From Flavobacterium sp. UBA7663 (GTDB lineage Bacteria; Bacteroidota; Bacteroidia; Flavobacteriales; Flavobacteriaceae), in assembly GCF_002483315.1 (NCBI RefSeq), contig NZ_DLHR01000020.1:137821-201820 (forward strand): a DNA stretch of 64,000 nt. The letters are read 5' to 3'. The position numbers and the translations under genes were made by a program. This document shows, piece by piece, positions 32,001 to 38,382 of this stretch (position 1 is its first letter; every line of letters begins with the position of its first letter). The notes under the pieces were generated by a model, which worked only from the letters and a program-made list of their open reading frames with translations, was not told the origin of the DNA and did no database searches.

Positions 32001-33489
32001 AACCGAGCATCAATTTAGCTTGAGAAAAATTGAAGTAACCGATACCAAATACAAAACCAAAGGGGTAATTGATGGTACCATCCGACATGAAAATCTTGGA
32101 GATTGGGAGCTTGATTTGCACTTGGTTTCTGATAATATTTTGGCTTTAGACACCAAAGATTCAGAAGATGCCTATTATTACGGAACAGCTTTTATGAAAG
32201 GAAAAGCTAGTATCACTGGTTCTGTAGATGCTTTAAATATCAAAGTAGCAGGTGAATCTGAAAAAGGTACTTCTATTAAAATTCCTGTTAATGATGAAGA
32301 AGATTTAGGAAACAATTCTTTTATCAATTTTATGACAGTAGAAGAATATCAAAAATCATTAACTGAAAAAATTGTTAAAGAAAATAGATATGAGGGAATA
32401 GAGCTTGATTTTAATTTCGATATTGATACCGATACAGATATAGAAATTATATTAAATCGAGAAACCGGACACGCCATGAAAGGTAAGGGGTATGGTTCTA
32501 TGCAAATGAATATTAATACTTTAGGTAAATTTGAAATGTATGGAGATTTTCAAGTTCAGGAAGGAGAATACAATTTCAAATATGGCGGTATTATTGATAA
32601 AAAATTTAATGTAGAAAAAGGAGGAACCATACGTTGGGATGGTGACCCAATGAATGCTGTTTTAGACTTAAAAGCAACTTATAAAACAATGGCAAATCCA
32701 GCAGTTTTAGTTGAGAGTTCGTCCTTAAATAGAAAAGTAGATACAAACGTAACTATTTTATTAAACGGTAATTTAAGTAATCCTCAACCTGATTTCAATA
32801 TCGATTTCCCTACGGTTAGTTCGGTTTTAAAGAGCGAAATTGATTATAAATTGCAGGATAAAGATACACGACAAACACAAGCATTTGCTTTAATGGCAAC
32901 GGGTTCATTTGTTACAGCAGAATCCTCTAGTAACGCTGCTTATGGATCATTAATTGAAGGAGCAAGTTCTATTATTAATGGTTTGTTTGCAGATCAAGAT
33001 AGCAACTTGCAATTAGGATTAGATTATTCTCAAGGAAATAGATTAACGGATATTTCAGATAGGGTTGGAGTGACTATGAATACTCGAATCAATGATAGAA
33101 TTTCTATTAATGGTAAAGTTGGAGTTCCTGTAGGAGGTGTTACTGAGTCTGTTATTGTTGGAAATTTAGAAGTTTTAATTCAAATTAATGAAGATGGTTC
33201 GCTTAACGCACACGTATTTAACCGTGAAAACGACATCAATTACGTAGGAGAAGGTATTGGATATACACAAGGTCTTGGAATTACGTATAATGTTGAATTT
33301 AATACGTTTAAAGAAATGATGCAAAAAATATTCAATACAAATAAAAAGAAGAAAGATCCATCTAAATCACAAGATGACTTACCTGATTCAGAATTTCCAC
33401 CTGAATTTATTGAATTCATCAATCAGCGTAAAGCCAAATCTAACGATGCAACAAAAGAGGAACCTGAAAAAGTTCCTGAAATAGATTAA
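29050..33489 (+). CDS. tamB: TamB-like translocation and assembly module protein (DUF490/AsmA-like)
   Basis: A protein of about 1,480 residues with an N-terminal membrane anchor (LLLLLLLGILLSLPFVQTYLG), then a very long repetitive beta-rich region typical of bridge-like lipid-transfer proteins, and a C-terminal TamB (DUF490) domain (about 1050-1420; e.g. GEYNFKYGGIIDKKFNVEKGGTIRWDG and VGVPVGGV). TamB spans the periplasm and moves phospholipids and/or assists outer-membrane protein insertion with a TamA-like partner, which is not in the window. The tail is charged. Start problem: TTG 29050 falls inside the hydrophobic anchor. The frame is open upstream to a TGA at 28975, encoding a basic stretch (KERIKKFKKILFRTL) that looks like the true N-terminus but has no ATG, GTG or TTG. 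Confidence 0.88.
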   Translation: MLLLLLGILLSLPFVQTYLGKYATDSLNKSFGTNISIGKVAITPFGSVKLGEVLVLDHHQDTLFYIKKLNTSILSFKEIYVSGHPYMNDVVLHGLDARIVNYKDEKYTNLDKFIEAFDDGSPSSGKFRMKANKMTVFNSRFQYIDHNLKTPKMLDFTQLNGEIENFFIKGANVTTYIDKLSFKDHRGLVVENITSDFTYTKKNILLDGLSMKTPESEMKGRVELKYNRKDFSDFNNKVVFDVQFDKASIASNDLNYFYNEFGKNNVFYVDTHLIGTLNNFTTHNLKLVDKNQSEIVGTINFQNLFSKGDQSFYMKGNFDRLTSSYERLKAILPRILGKNLPSTLDKLGTVNMIGGVELTQKYINADVYLMSKLGELESNLSMQNIDVIDNALYKGNLILNDFDLGTLLGKQEIGRATVNLDVDGRGFTQKLLNTAIKGEIQKFYYNGYNYQNITVDGSMKMPYYKGYFNSNDPNLKMDFDGTIDLSLKAKNYDFKAQIDYADLYILNLYKKDSISIFKGNINFKAAGNSVDDLAGTLQINDVSYQNSKDSYFFDDFEIVSSFDSDRVRTIDVNSPDIITGQIVGKYKVSQVQKMVENALGSLYANYSPNKLEKGQFINFDLTLHDKIVEVFVPDVKISENTKLKGKINGDEGKFVFDFTSPNIVAFNNTIDNIKIDIDNKNPIYNAYITVDSIKNDKYKIADFNLINVTLNDTLFVRSEFKGGPKSEDTYDLNLYHTINEEKQSILGFKKSEVKFKDYVWFINEGETNDNKIIFDKYLKNFNFEKLTLSHNNQKIDFFGTMRDSTYKDFKLTFDDVDLNKVTPSLDSLSFGGKVNGNITYKQDRNKYEPISNLTIDSLKINQFLLGDLDFKIEGNENFNQFKVNSSLKQDGQEHFFLDGNVNFVGQQSSLDLVAGFEKFNLAPFGSLLGNVLSDVRGNATGRATIGGSLTEPEMDGRLYLNDAGMRVPYLNVDYAFEKNAIIDLTEHQFSLRKIEVTDTKYKTKGVIDGTIRHENLGDWELDLHLVSDNILALDTKDSEDAYYYGTAFMKGKASITGSVDALNIKVAGESEKGTSIKIPVNDEEDLGNNSFINFMTVEEYQKSLTEKIVKENRYEGIELDFNFDIDTDTDIEIILNRETGHAMKGKGYGSMQMNINTLGKFEMYGDFQVQEGEYNFKYGGIIDKKFNVEKGGTIRWDGDPMNAVLDLKATYKTMANPAVLVESSSLNRKVDTNVTILLNGNLSNPQPDFNIDFPTVSSVLKSEIDYKLQDKDTRQTQAFALMATGSFVTAESSSNAAYGSLIEGASSIINGLFADQDSNLQLGLDYSQGNRLTDISDRVGVTMNTRINDRISINGKVGVPVGGVTESVIVGNLEVLIQINEDGSLNAHVFNRENDINYVGEGIGYTQGLGITYNVEFNTFKEMMQKIFNTNKKKKDPSKSQDDLPDSEFPPEFIEFINQRKAKSNDATKEEPEKVPEID

Positions 33490-33624
33490 TTCGTAGTTTT
33501 TTAGTATAAAAATCATAAAGTTATTAACGAAAACGTTTGAATTTGCAGCTATTACTAAATAGTTTGCAAGAATCACTGTTTTTTAATTTTTCGTTTTATA
33601 ACTTTACATAAACAATCAAAATAT

Positions 33625-34611
33625 ATGTCAACAAAGATTAAAAGAGTAGGTGTTTTAACTTCTGGAGGAGATTCTCCAGGGATGAATGCTGCCATTCGTG
33701 CAGTAGTTAGAGCTTGTGCTTATTATAATATAGAATGTGTTGGTATTTACAGAGGATACCAAGGAATGATAGAAGGTGATTTTAAAGAAATGGGACCTCG
33801 TGATGTGAAAAACATTATTAATAAAGGAGGAACCATTTTAAAATCAGCACGTTCTGCAGAATTTCGTACCGCAGAAGGAAGAAAAAGAGCGTACGAAAAT
33901 TTAGTAGCCGCAGGGATTGATTCATTTGTTGTAATTGGTGGAGATGGTAGTTTCACTGGTGCTGAAATTTTTAATGAAGAATATAAATTTCCTGTAATCG
34001 GAATTCCTGGAACCATTGATAATGATATTTATGGAACAAGCCACACTTTAGGATATGACACCGCCTTAAATACGGTAATTGATGCCATTGATAAAATCAG
34101 AGATACCGCAAACTCACACAACCGATTATTCTTCGTAGAAGTAATGGGAAGAGATGCAGGTCACATAGCACTAAACGCAGGTATTGGAGCAGGAGCAGAG
34201 GAAATTCTAATCCCAGAAGAAGATTTTGGTTTAGACCGATTAGTAGAATCGTTAAAAAGAAGTAAAGGTTCAGGAAAAACTTCAAGTATTGTTGTAGTTT
34301 CTGAAGGAGATAAAATTGGTAAAAATGTTTTCGAATTAAAAGATTACATAGAAGAAAACATGCCAGAATATGACGTTCGTGTTTCGGTTTTAGGCCACAT
34401 GCAACGCGGTGGTTCTCCATCTTGTTTTGACCGAGTTTTAGCTTCTAGATTAGGAGTTAAAGCGGTTGAAACTTTATTAGAAGGAAAATCAAATTTTATG
34501 GTGGGTTTATATCAAGACAAAGTAACCTTAACACCATTAGAACAAGCCATTAAAGGACAAAGTGAAATAGATATGGAATTGGTAAAGGTATCTGATATCG
34601 TATCATCATAA
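33625..34611 (+). CDS. pfkA: 6-phosphofructokinase
   Basis: A 328-residue ATP-type phosphofructokinase that makes fructose 1,6-bisphosphate. Motifs: GVLTSGGDSPGMNAAIRAVV (nucleotide-binding start), VVIGGDGSFTGA, the catalytic segment GIPGTIDNDI (Asp base) and EVMGRDAGHIAL. The Gly in GGDGS fits the ATP-dependent rather than the PPi-dependent form. It lies 27 nt upstream of gapA in the same direction with no terminator, so they form one glycolytic transcript. No exact TAnnTTTG promoter was found in the 135-bp leader region; TAACTTTA at 33599 is a near match. Confidence 0.96.
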   Translation: MSTKIKRVGVLTSGGDSPGMNAAIRAVVRACAYYNIECVGIYRGYQGMIEGDFKEMGPRDVKNIINKGGTILKSARSAEFRTAEGRKRAYENLVAAGIDSFVVIGGDGSFTGAEIFNEEYKFPVIGIPGTIDNDIYGTSHTLGYDTALNTVIDAIDKIRDTANSHNRLFFVEVMGRDAGHIALNAGIGAGAEEILIPEEDFGLDRLVESLKRSKGSGKTSSIVVVSEGDKIGKNVFELKDYIEENMPEYDVRVSVLGHMQRGGSPSCFDRVLASRLGVKAVETLLEGKSNFMVGLYQDKVTLTPLEQAIKGQSEIDMELVKVSDIVSS

Positions 34612-34638
34612 TAAAAATAGTAAATAAAAGAAAAGAAA

Positions 34639-35649
34639 ATGTCAAAAGTAAAATTAGGAATTAACGGATTCGGTAGAATCGGAAGAATTGTATTCAGAGA
34701 AACATTTAACAGAGATAATGTAGAAGTTGTAGCTATCAATGATTTATTAGATGTAGATCATTTGGCTTATCTATTAAAATACGATTCAGTTCATGGGCGT
34801 TTTAATGGAAAAGTCGAAGTAAAAGAAGGTAAATTATATGTAAATGATAAATTTATTCGTGTAACATCAGAAAGAGACCCAAAATTAATTAAATGGGACG
34901 ATAAAGACGTAGATGTTGACGTAGTTGCAGAATGTACAGGAATTTTTACCACTTTAGAAACAGCTCAAGCACATATTGACGGTGGTGCGAAAAAAGTAGT
35001 GATTTCATCTCCTTCGGCAGATGCTCCAATGTTTGTAATGGGAGTAAATCACACAGAAGCAAAAGCTACAGATACTATTGTTTCTAATGCCTCATGTACA
35101 ACCAACTGTTTGGCACCGTTAGCAAAAGTTATCAATGATAATTTTGGTATTGTTGAAGGATTAATGACAACCGTTCATTCATCAACAGCAACACAAATGG
35201 TAGCTGATGGTCCTTCTAAGAAAGATTGGAGAGGCGGACGTGCTGCAAGTGTAAACATTATTCCATCTTCAACAGGAGCTGCAAAAGCGGTTGGAAAAGT
35301 GATTCCAGCATTAAACGGAAAACTAACAGGAATGTCATTTCGTGTACCAACAGTTGATGTTTCTGTTGTTGATTTAACCGTTAAATTAGCAAAAGAAACA
35401 ACCTATGAAGAAATCATGAAAGTATTAAAATCGGCTTCCGAAAACGAAATGAAAGGTATTCTAGGATATACCGAAGATGATGTAGTTTCTCAAGATTTTG
35501 TTGGCGATTCAAGAACTTCTGTAGTAGATGCTAAAGCTGGAATTGGGTTAAACTCTACTTTCTTTAAATTGGTTTCTTGGTACGATAACGAATACGGATA
35601 TTCAAGTAAATTAATCGACTTATCAGTACATATTGCTGGTTTAAAATAA
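34639..35649 (+). CDS. gapA: Glyceraldehyde-3-phosphate dehydrogenase (type I)
   Basis: A 336-residue GAPDH. NAD-binding Rossmann start GINGFGRIGRIVFRE; catalytic Cys in SNASCTTNCLAPLAK with the paired His in TTVHSSTATQ; a C-terminal SWYDNEYGYS. Asp in AINDLLD, following the second strand, suggests NAD+ rather than NADP+ as cofactor. It is the second gene of the pfkA-gapA pair and ends at a strong terminator. Some Bacteroidetes have more than one GAPDH; this one looks like the glycolytic form. Confidence 0.96.
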   Translation: MSKVKLGINGFGRIGRIVFRETFNRDNVEVVAINDLLDVDHLAYLLKYDSVHGRFNGKVEVKEGKLYVNDKFIRVTSERDPKLIKWDDKDVDVDVVAECTGIFTTLETAQAHIDGGAKKVVISSPSADAPMFVMGVNHTEAKATDTIVSNASCTTNCLAPLAKVINDNFGIVEGLMTTVHSSTATQMVADGPSKKDWRGGRAASVNIIPSSTGAAKAVGKVIPALNGKLTGMSFRVPTVDVSVVDLTVKLAKETTYEEIMKVLKSASENEMKGILGYTEDDVVSQDFVGDSRTSVVDAKAGIGLNSTFFKLVSWYDNEYGYSSKLIDLSVHIAGLK

Positions 35650-35660
35650 TATTTCTTTAA

Positions 35661-35694
35661 AAAAATCCCGTTACATTTGTGTGCGGGATTTTTT
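35661..35694 (+). terminator. Terminator of pfkA-gapA
   Basis: Stem AAAAATCCCG/CGGGATTTTT around a loop of about 13 nt, then a T tract. Confidence 0.82.
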
Positions 35695-35723
35695 ATTCCC
35701 AAAACTAAACTAACACCAACCAA

Positions 35724-36575
35724 ATGAAATTATTAGTTGACAGTGGTTCTACTAAAGCCGATTGGATTGCTATTGATGATAACGGAAAAGTATTATTCAC
35801 TACTCAAACTTTAGGATTAAACCCTGAAGTATTACACAAAGAAGAAATAATCAATCGTTTAGACGATAAATTTGATATTTCGCACAACAAAGACAAAGCT
35901 ACTCACTTGTTCTTTTACGGAGCAGGTTGCGGAACTGATAGAATGAAAGACTTTCTAACTTTAGTTTTTCAAGAATATTTTAAAAATGCAGTAGTTGTGG
36001 TTCATGAAGACACCTATGCTGCGGTTTATGCAACTACTCCAAAAGATGAAAAAGCAATTGTTTGTATTTTAGGAACAGGTTCGAATTGTTCTTATTTTGA
36101 TGGAAAAATATTGCATCAAAAAGTACAATCTCTCGGTTATATTGCGATGGATGATTGTTCTGGAAATCGTTTTGGACGTCATTTAATTCGGGGCTATTAT
36201 TTTGGAAAAATGCCAAAAGAGTTAGCACAAGAATTTGAAGAAGAATACAATGTGGATGCTGATTATATTAAGCAAAACTTGTATAAAGAACCAAATCCAA
36301 ATGCGTATTTAGCAACATTTGCAAAATTCTTAATCAAACACAAAGACACCGAATTTTGCCAAAAATTCATTCAAGAAGAAATGGAATGTTTTGTAGAAAA
36401 CTACGTAGAACAGTTTGAAAATTGTAAAGAAGTTCCCGTACATTTTATAGGTTCGATTGCGTTTTATTTGAAAGAGGAATTAACGGAAATATTAAATAAA
36501 CGAGGAATTACAATTGGAAATGTGTTACGAAGACCAATTGATGGTTTAATTGAATATCACATTTTAAACAAATAA
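35724..36575 (+). CDS. BadF/BadG-type sugar kinase, probable N-acetylglucosamine kinase
   Basis: A 283-residue ASKHA-fold kinase. The phosphate-1 motif is LLVDSGSTKADWIAID, phosphate-2 is VCILGTGSNCSYFDG and the adenosine motif is FIGSIAFYLKEEL. YIAMDDCSGNRFGRHLIRGYYFG occupies the sugar-site position found in eukaryotic-like N-acetylglucosamine kinases. Members of this group phosphorylate GlcNAc from wall recycling or chitin, which would feed glycolysis. It lies between the pfkA-gapA terminator and mgsA, each with its own terminator. The exact sugar is inferred. Confidence 0.8.
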   Translation: MKLLVDSGSTKADWIAIDDNGKVLFTTQTLGLNPEVLHKEEIINRLDDKFDISHNKDKATHLFFYGAGCGTDRMKDFLTLVFQEYFKNAVVVVHEDTYAAVYATTPKDEKAIVCILGTGSNCSYFDGKILHQKVQSLGYIAMDDCSGNRFGRHLIRGYYFGKMPKELAQEFEEEYNVDADYIKQNLYKEPNPNAYLATFAKFLIKHKDTEFCQKFIQEEMECFVENYVEQFENCKEVPVHFIGSIAFYLKEELTEILNKRGITIGNVLRRPIDGLIEYHILNK

Positions 36576-36594
36576 TTAAAATGAAACAGATAAA

Positions 36595-36623
36595 ATCTCA
36601 AATCAGAAGCAATTGATTTGGGA
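36595..36623 (+). terminator. Terminator of the sugar kinase gene
   Basis: Stem ATCTCAAATCA/TGATTTGGGAT (one G-T pair) with an 8-nt loop, then TTTTTTC. The mgsA promoter overlaps its right arm. Confidence 0.78.
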
Positions 36624-36642
36624 TTTTTTCTTTTTATATTTG
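36613..36642 (+). promoter_or_regulatory. Probable mgsA promoter (TTG-N19-TATATTTG)
   Basis: TTG at 36613-36615 and TATATTTG at 36635-36642 with a 19-nt spacer match the consensus. The expected start near 36649 leaves a leader of only about 10 nt before the mgsA ATG at 36660. Confidence 0.5.
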
Positions 36643-36659
36643 TAATGAAATTAAAAAAC

Positions 36660-37031
36660 ATGGAAATAGCTATTATAGCACACGACGGAAAAAAAGCCGA
36701 TATGGTGCAGTTTTTAAATAAAAACAAAGCCCTTTTATTAAAAGATAATCTTAAAATTATTGCTACCGGAACAACAGGCGGCAGGGCAGAAGCAGCCGGT
36801 TTTAAAGTAAAGAAAATGCTTTCAGGACCATTAGGTGGCGATGCTCAAATTGCAGCGCGTGTAGCAGAAGGAAAAACAAAAATGGTTTTATTCTTTAAAG
36901 ATCCAAACTCCAGTCACGCCCACGAAGTGGATATTAATATGCTAATTCGTATTTGCGATGTACACAATGTGCCTTTAGCTACCAATGAAGCAACAGCGCA
37001 GTTGTTATTGTTGGGATTGGATGAAGTTTAA
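36660..37031 (+). CDS. mgsA: Methylglyoxal synthase
   Basis: A 123-residue enzyme that converts dihydroxyacetone phosphate to methylglyoxal and phosphate, a bypass of lower glycolysis used under phosphate limitation or sugar overload. Motifs: IAIIAHDGKKADM, ATGTTGGRA (phosphate binding), SGPLGGDAQIAARVAEG with the catalytic Asp in GGDAQ, and FKDPNSSHAHEVDINMLIRICDVHNVPLATNEATA. ATG 36660 is chosen by family N-terminus; the frame remains open to 36618, but that part lies in a terminator. It sits next to pfkA-gapA, which control the pool of its substrate. Confidence 0.93.
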   Translation: MEIAIIAHDGKKADMVQFLNKNKALLLKDNLKIIATGTTGGRAEAAGFKVKKMLSGPLGGDAQIAARVAEGKTKMVLFFKDPNSSHAHEVDINMLIRICDVHNVPLATNEATAQLLLLGLDEV

Positions 37032-37043
37032 CTTTTATGTATT

Positions 37044-37081
37044 TTGTAGTTACGGAATGTAATTCCGAGCGACCGAGATTT
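37044..37081 (-). repeat. Flanking element, copy 2 (3' side of the caspase-like gene)
   Basis: A core at 37051-37081 (TACGGAATGTAATTC then CGACCGAGATT) matches the element at 3718-3757, extending leftward through a shared TTTGT-G. It ends 2 nt before the stop codon of the minus-strand caspase-like gene, nearly the same distance as in copy 1. GGAAT-GTA-ATTCC forms a perfect 5-bp stem with a 3-nt loop. Confidence 0.6.
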
Positions 37082-37083
37082 TA

Positions 37084-37887
37084 TTAAGATAATTGACCTA
37101 AACCGCTGTTATCATAAGTATTTGTTAAATCATTCATTAAAAAATAATCTTTATCGATTTTATGGTTTTCAAACTCCTGAATAATTTTTTCTTTGATTTC
37201 TTCTGCTAATTTTTTTTCAATTTTACTATCCTGATCAAAAGTTTCGTTTAACATTTTTATTAGTTTTTCTTTTTCATTACTTTTCGATTCCATTTCTAAC
37301 AATGTATCTATCACATAATTGCTTGTGATAATTGTGAAATCACTCTTTTTACATGTTTTTTTCATTTCCTGTAATGCGTACTCGATTTTAAAATTTTCAA
37401 AAAAAATTGAATAGAATTTTTCAAATCCATTTAAAATATCTGAATTATAGATTTCAAAGAAACTACCAATGATAAAAGCGAAAGGGGATCTTTTTAATGG
37501 TTCTATTGATCTTAGTAAAGTATTACCGTGACAAACAGCAAGATAAATACTCAATTGATTTTTGTATAAAATATTCAATTCTCTAAGTGGCTCGAGTAAC
37601 TGTTTCCAAGTTATAAAGTCACCATTTTTTAATTCAATTCCATATTCACTTCCATGAATTTCAAAATGTAGAAAATAGAATTTATTTTCGGTTACTGCTT
37701 TCTTAATTAGTTCAGTAAATACTTTGAAAAAATCTTCACTATTACTGACGTCAAAAAAATCATTTTCAAGATAATTTTTTGAAAAAGAAATATATTTCAA
37801 AGTAGTTTCAAACAATTCTTTTCCAGTTTGTTTTTCATCTGAGCTTAAAGATTGAATTACTGCAACTCCTATTTTCTCCACTGTCAT
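37084..37887 (-). CDS. Orphan caspase/CHAT-like cysteine protease (predicted)
   Basis: A 267-residue protein with no signal peptide. The central part shows the caspase-fold pattern: a strand ending in YFLHFEIHGSEYGI (His78 of the His-Gly motif), the loop GDFITWKQLLEPL, and a strand ending in LSIYLAVCHGN (Cys119), with a later small-subunit-like region (FAFIIGSFFEIYNSD). This order and spacing of about 41 residues fits CHAT and metacaspase-like proteases. The C-terminal 80 residues are helical and charged (EKLIKMLNETFDQDSKIEKKLAEE), perhaps a binding or oligomerisation part. I use ATG 37887; a longer frame to 37971 would run through the ridA terminator. It stands alone between mgsA and ridA. 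A defence or regulated-proteolysis role is only an inference. Confidence 0.65.
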   Translation of the reverse strand: MTVEKIGVAVIQSLSSDEKQTGKELFETTLKYISFSKNYLENDFFDVSNSEDFFKVFTELIKKAVTENKFYFLHFEIHGSEYGIELKNGDFITWKQLLEPLRELNILYKNQLSIYLAVCHGNTLLRSIEPLKRSPFAFIIGSFFEIYNSDILNGFEKFYSIFFENFKIEYALQEMKKTCKKSDFTIITSNYVIDTLLEMESKSNEKEKLIKMLNETFDQDSKIEKKLAEEIKEKIIQEFENHKIDKDYFLMNDLTNTYDNSGLGQLS

Positions 37888-37927
37888 GATAATATTTCTG
37901 CTAACTAGTAAATAAAAACATAATTTA

Positions 37928-37966
37928 GCTAATATATAAAAAAATCCCCACAAAAATTGTGAGGAT
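37928..37966 (-). repeat. Shared upstream block plus ridA terminator hairpin, copy 2
   Basis: The 20 nt at 37928-37947 are identical to 4725-4744, and the hairpin at 37944-37966 (ATCCCCACAA, AAA, TTGTGAGGAT) is nearly identical to the one after yebC. On the minus strand it terminates ridA and forms the upstream border of the caspase-like gene, 41 nt before its ATG. Confidence 0.7.
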
Positions 37967-37990
37967 TTCATATTATAATGTCTAGCAAAT

Positions 37991-38371
37991 TTATTTAACT
38001 GCTATCATTGAGATTTCAATATTTACATTTTTTGGTAAACAAGCTACTTGTACGGTTTCTCTTGCTGGCGCTGTAGCTTCGTCGAAATAGCTACCATAAA
38101 CGGTATTAATTCTTGCAAAATCGCCCATATTCATAATGAAAATGGTGGTTTTAATTACGTTTTCAAACGTCATGTCGGCTGCAGTTAAAACAGCTTTCAT
38201 GTTTTCCATTACTTGTTTGGTTTCGGTTTCAATATCGTCTAAAACCAACTCCATAGTGACTGGGTTTAAAGCAATTTGTCCAGAAGTGTATAAGGTGTTA
38301 CCTACTAAAACTGCTTGGTTATAGGGTCCAATAGGAGCAGGCGCTTTATCGGTATAAATAATTTTTTTCAT
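37991..38371 (-). CDS. ridA: RidA family 2-iminopropanoate/2-iminobutanoate deaminase
   Basis: A 126-residue RidA protein that hydrolyses reactive enamines/imines released by PLP enzymes. Motifs: APAPIGPYNQAVLVGNTLYTSGQIALNP, an N-terminal Tyr in IIYTDKAPAPIG, the Arg in the R-E-T-V-Q motif APARETVQVACLP (substrate carboxylate) and a C-terminal NVNIEISMIAVK with the conserved Glu. It likely forms a trimer. It follows the lptD-like gene (11-nt gap, same strand), so they may share a transcript ending at 37944-37966. Confidence 0.95.
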   Translation of the reverse strand: MKKIIYTDKAPAPIGPYNQAVLVGNTLYTSGQIALNPVTMELVLDDIETETKQVMENMKAVLTAADMTFENVIKTTIFIMNMGDFARINTVYGSYFDEATAPARETVQVACLPKNVNIEISMIAVK

Positions 38372-38382
38372 GTTGTAGTTTT

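Noticed and set aside
33240..33576. Minus-strand open frames inside and after tamB
   Set aside because: They are shadows of the tamB frame with low-complexity composition and no homology that I recognise.
36618..36659. Longer N-terminus of methylglyoxal synthase
   Set aside because: It overlaps the preceding terminator and the predicted mgsA promoter, and the family starts at MEIAIIAHDG.
37888..37971. 28-codon N-terminal extension of the caspase-like protein
   Set aside because: It would be read through the ridA terminator hairpin and looks like a chance hydrophobic stretch; ATG 37887 is preferred.
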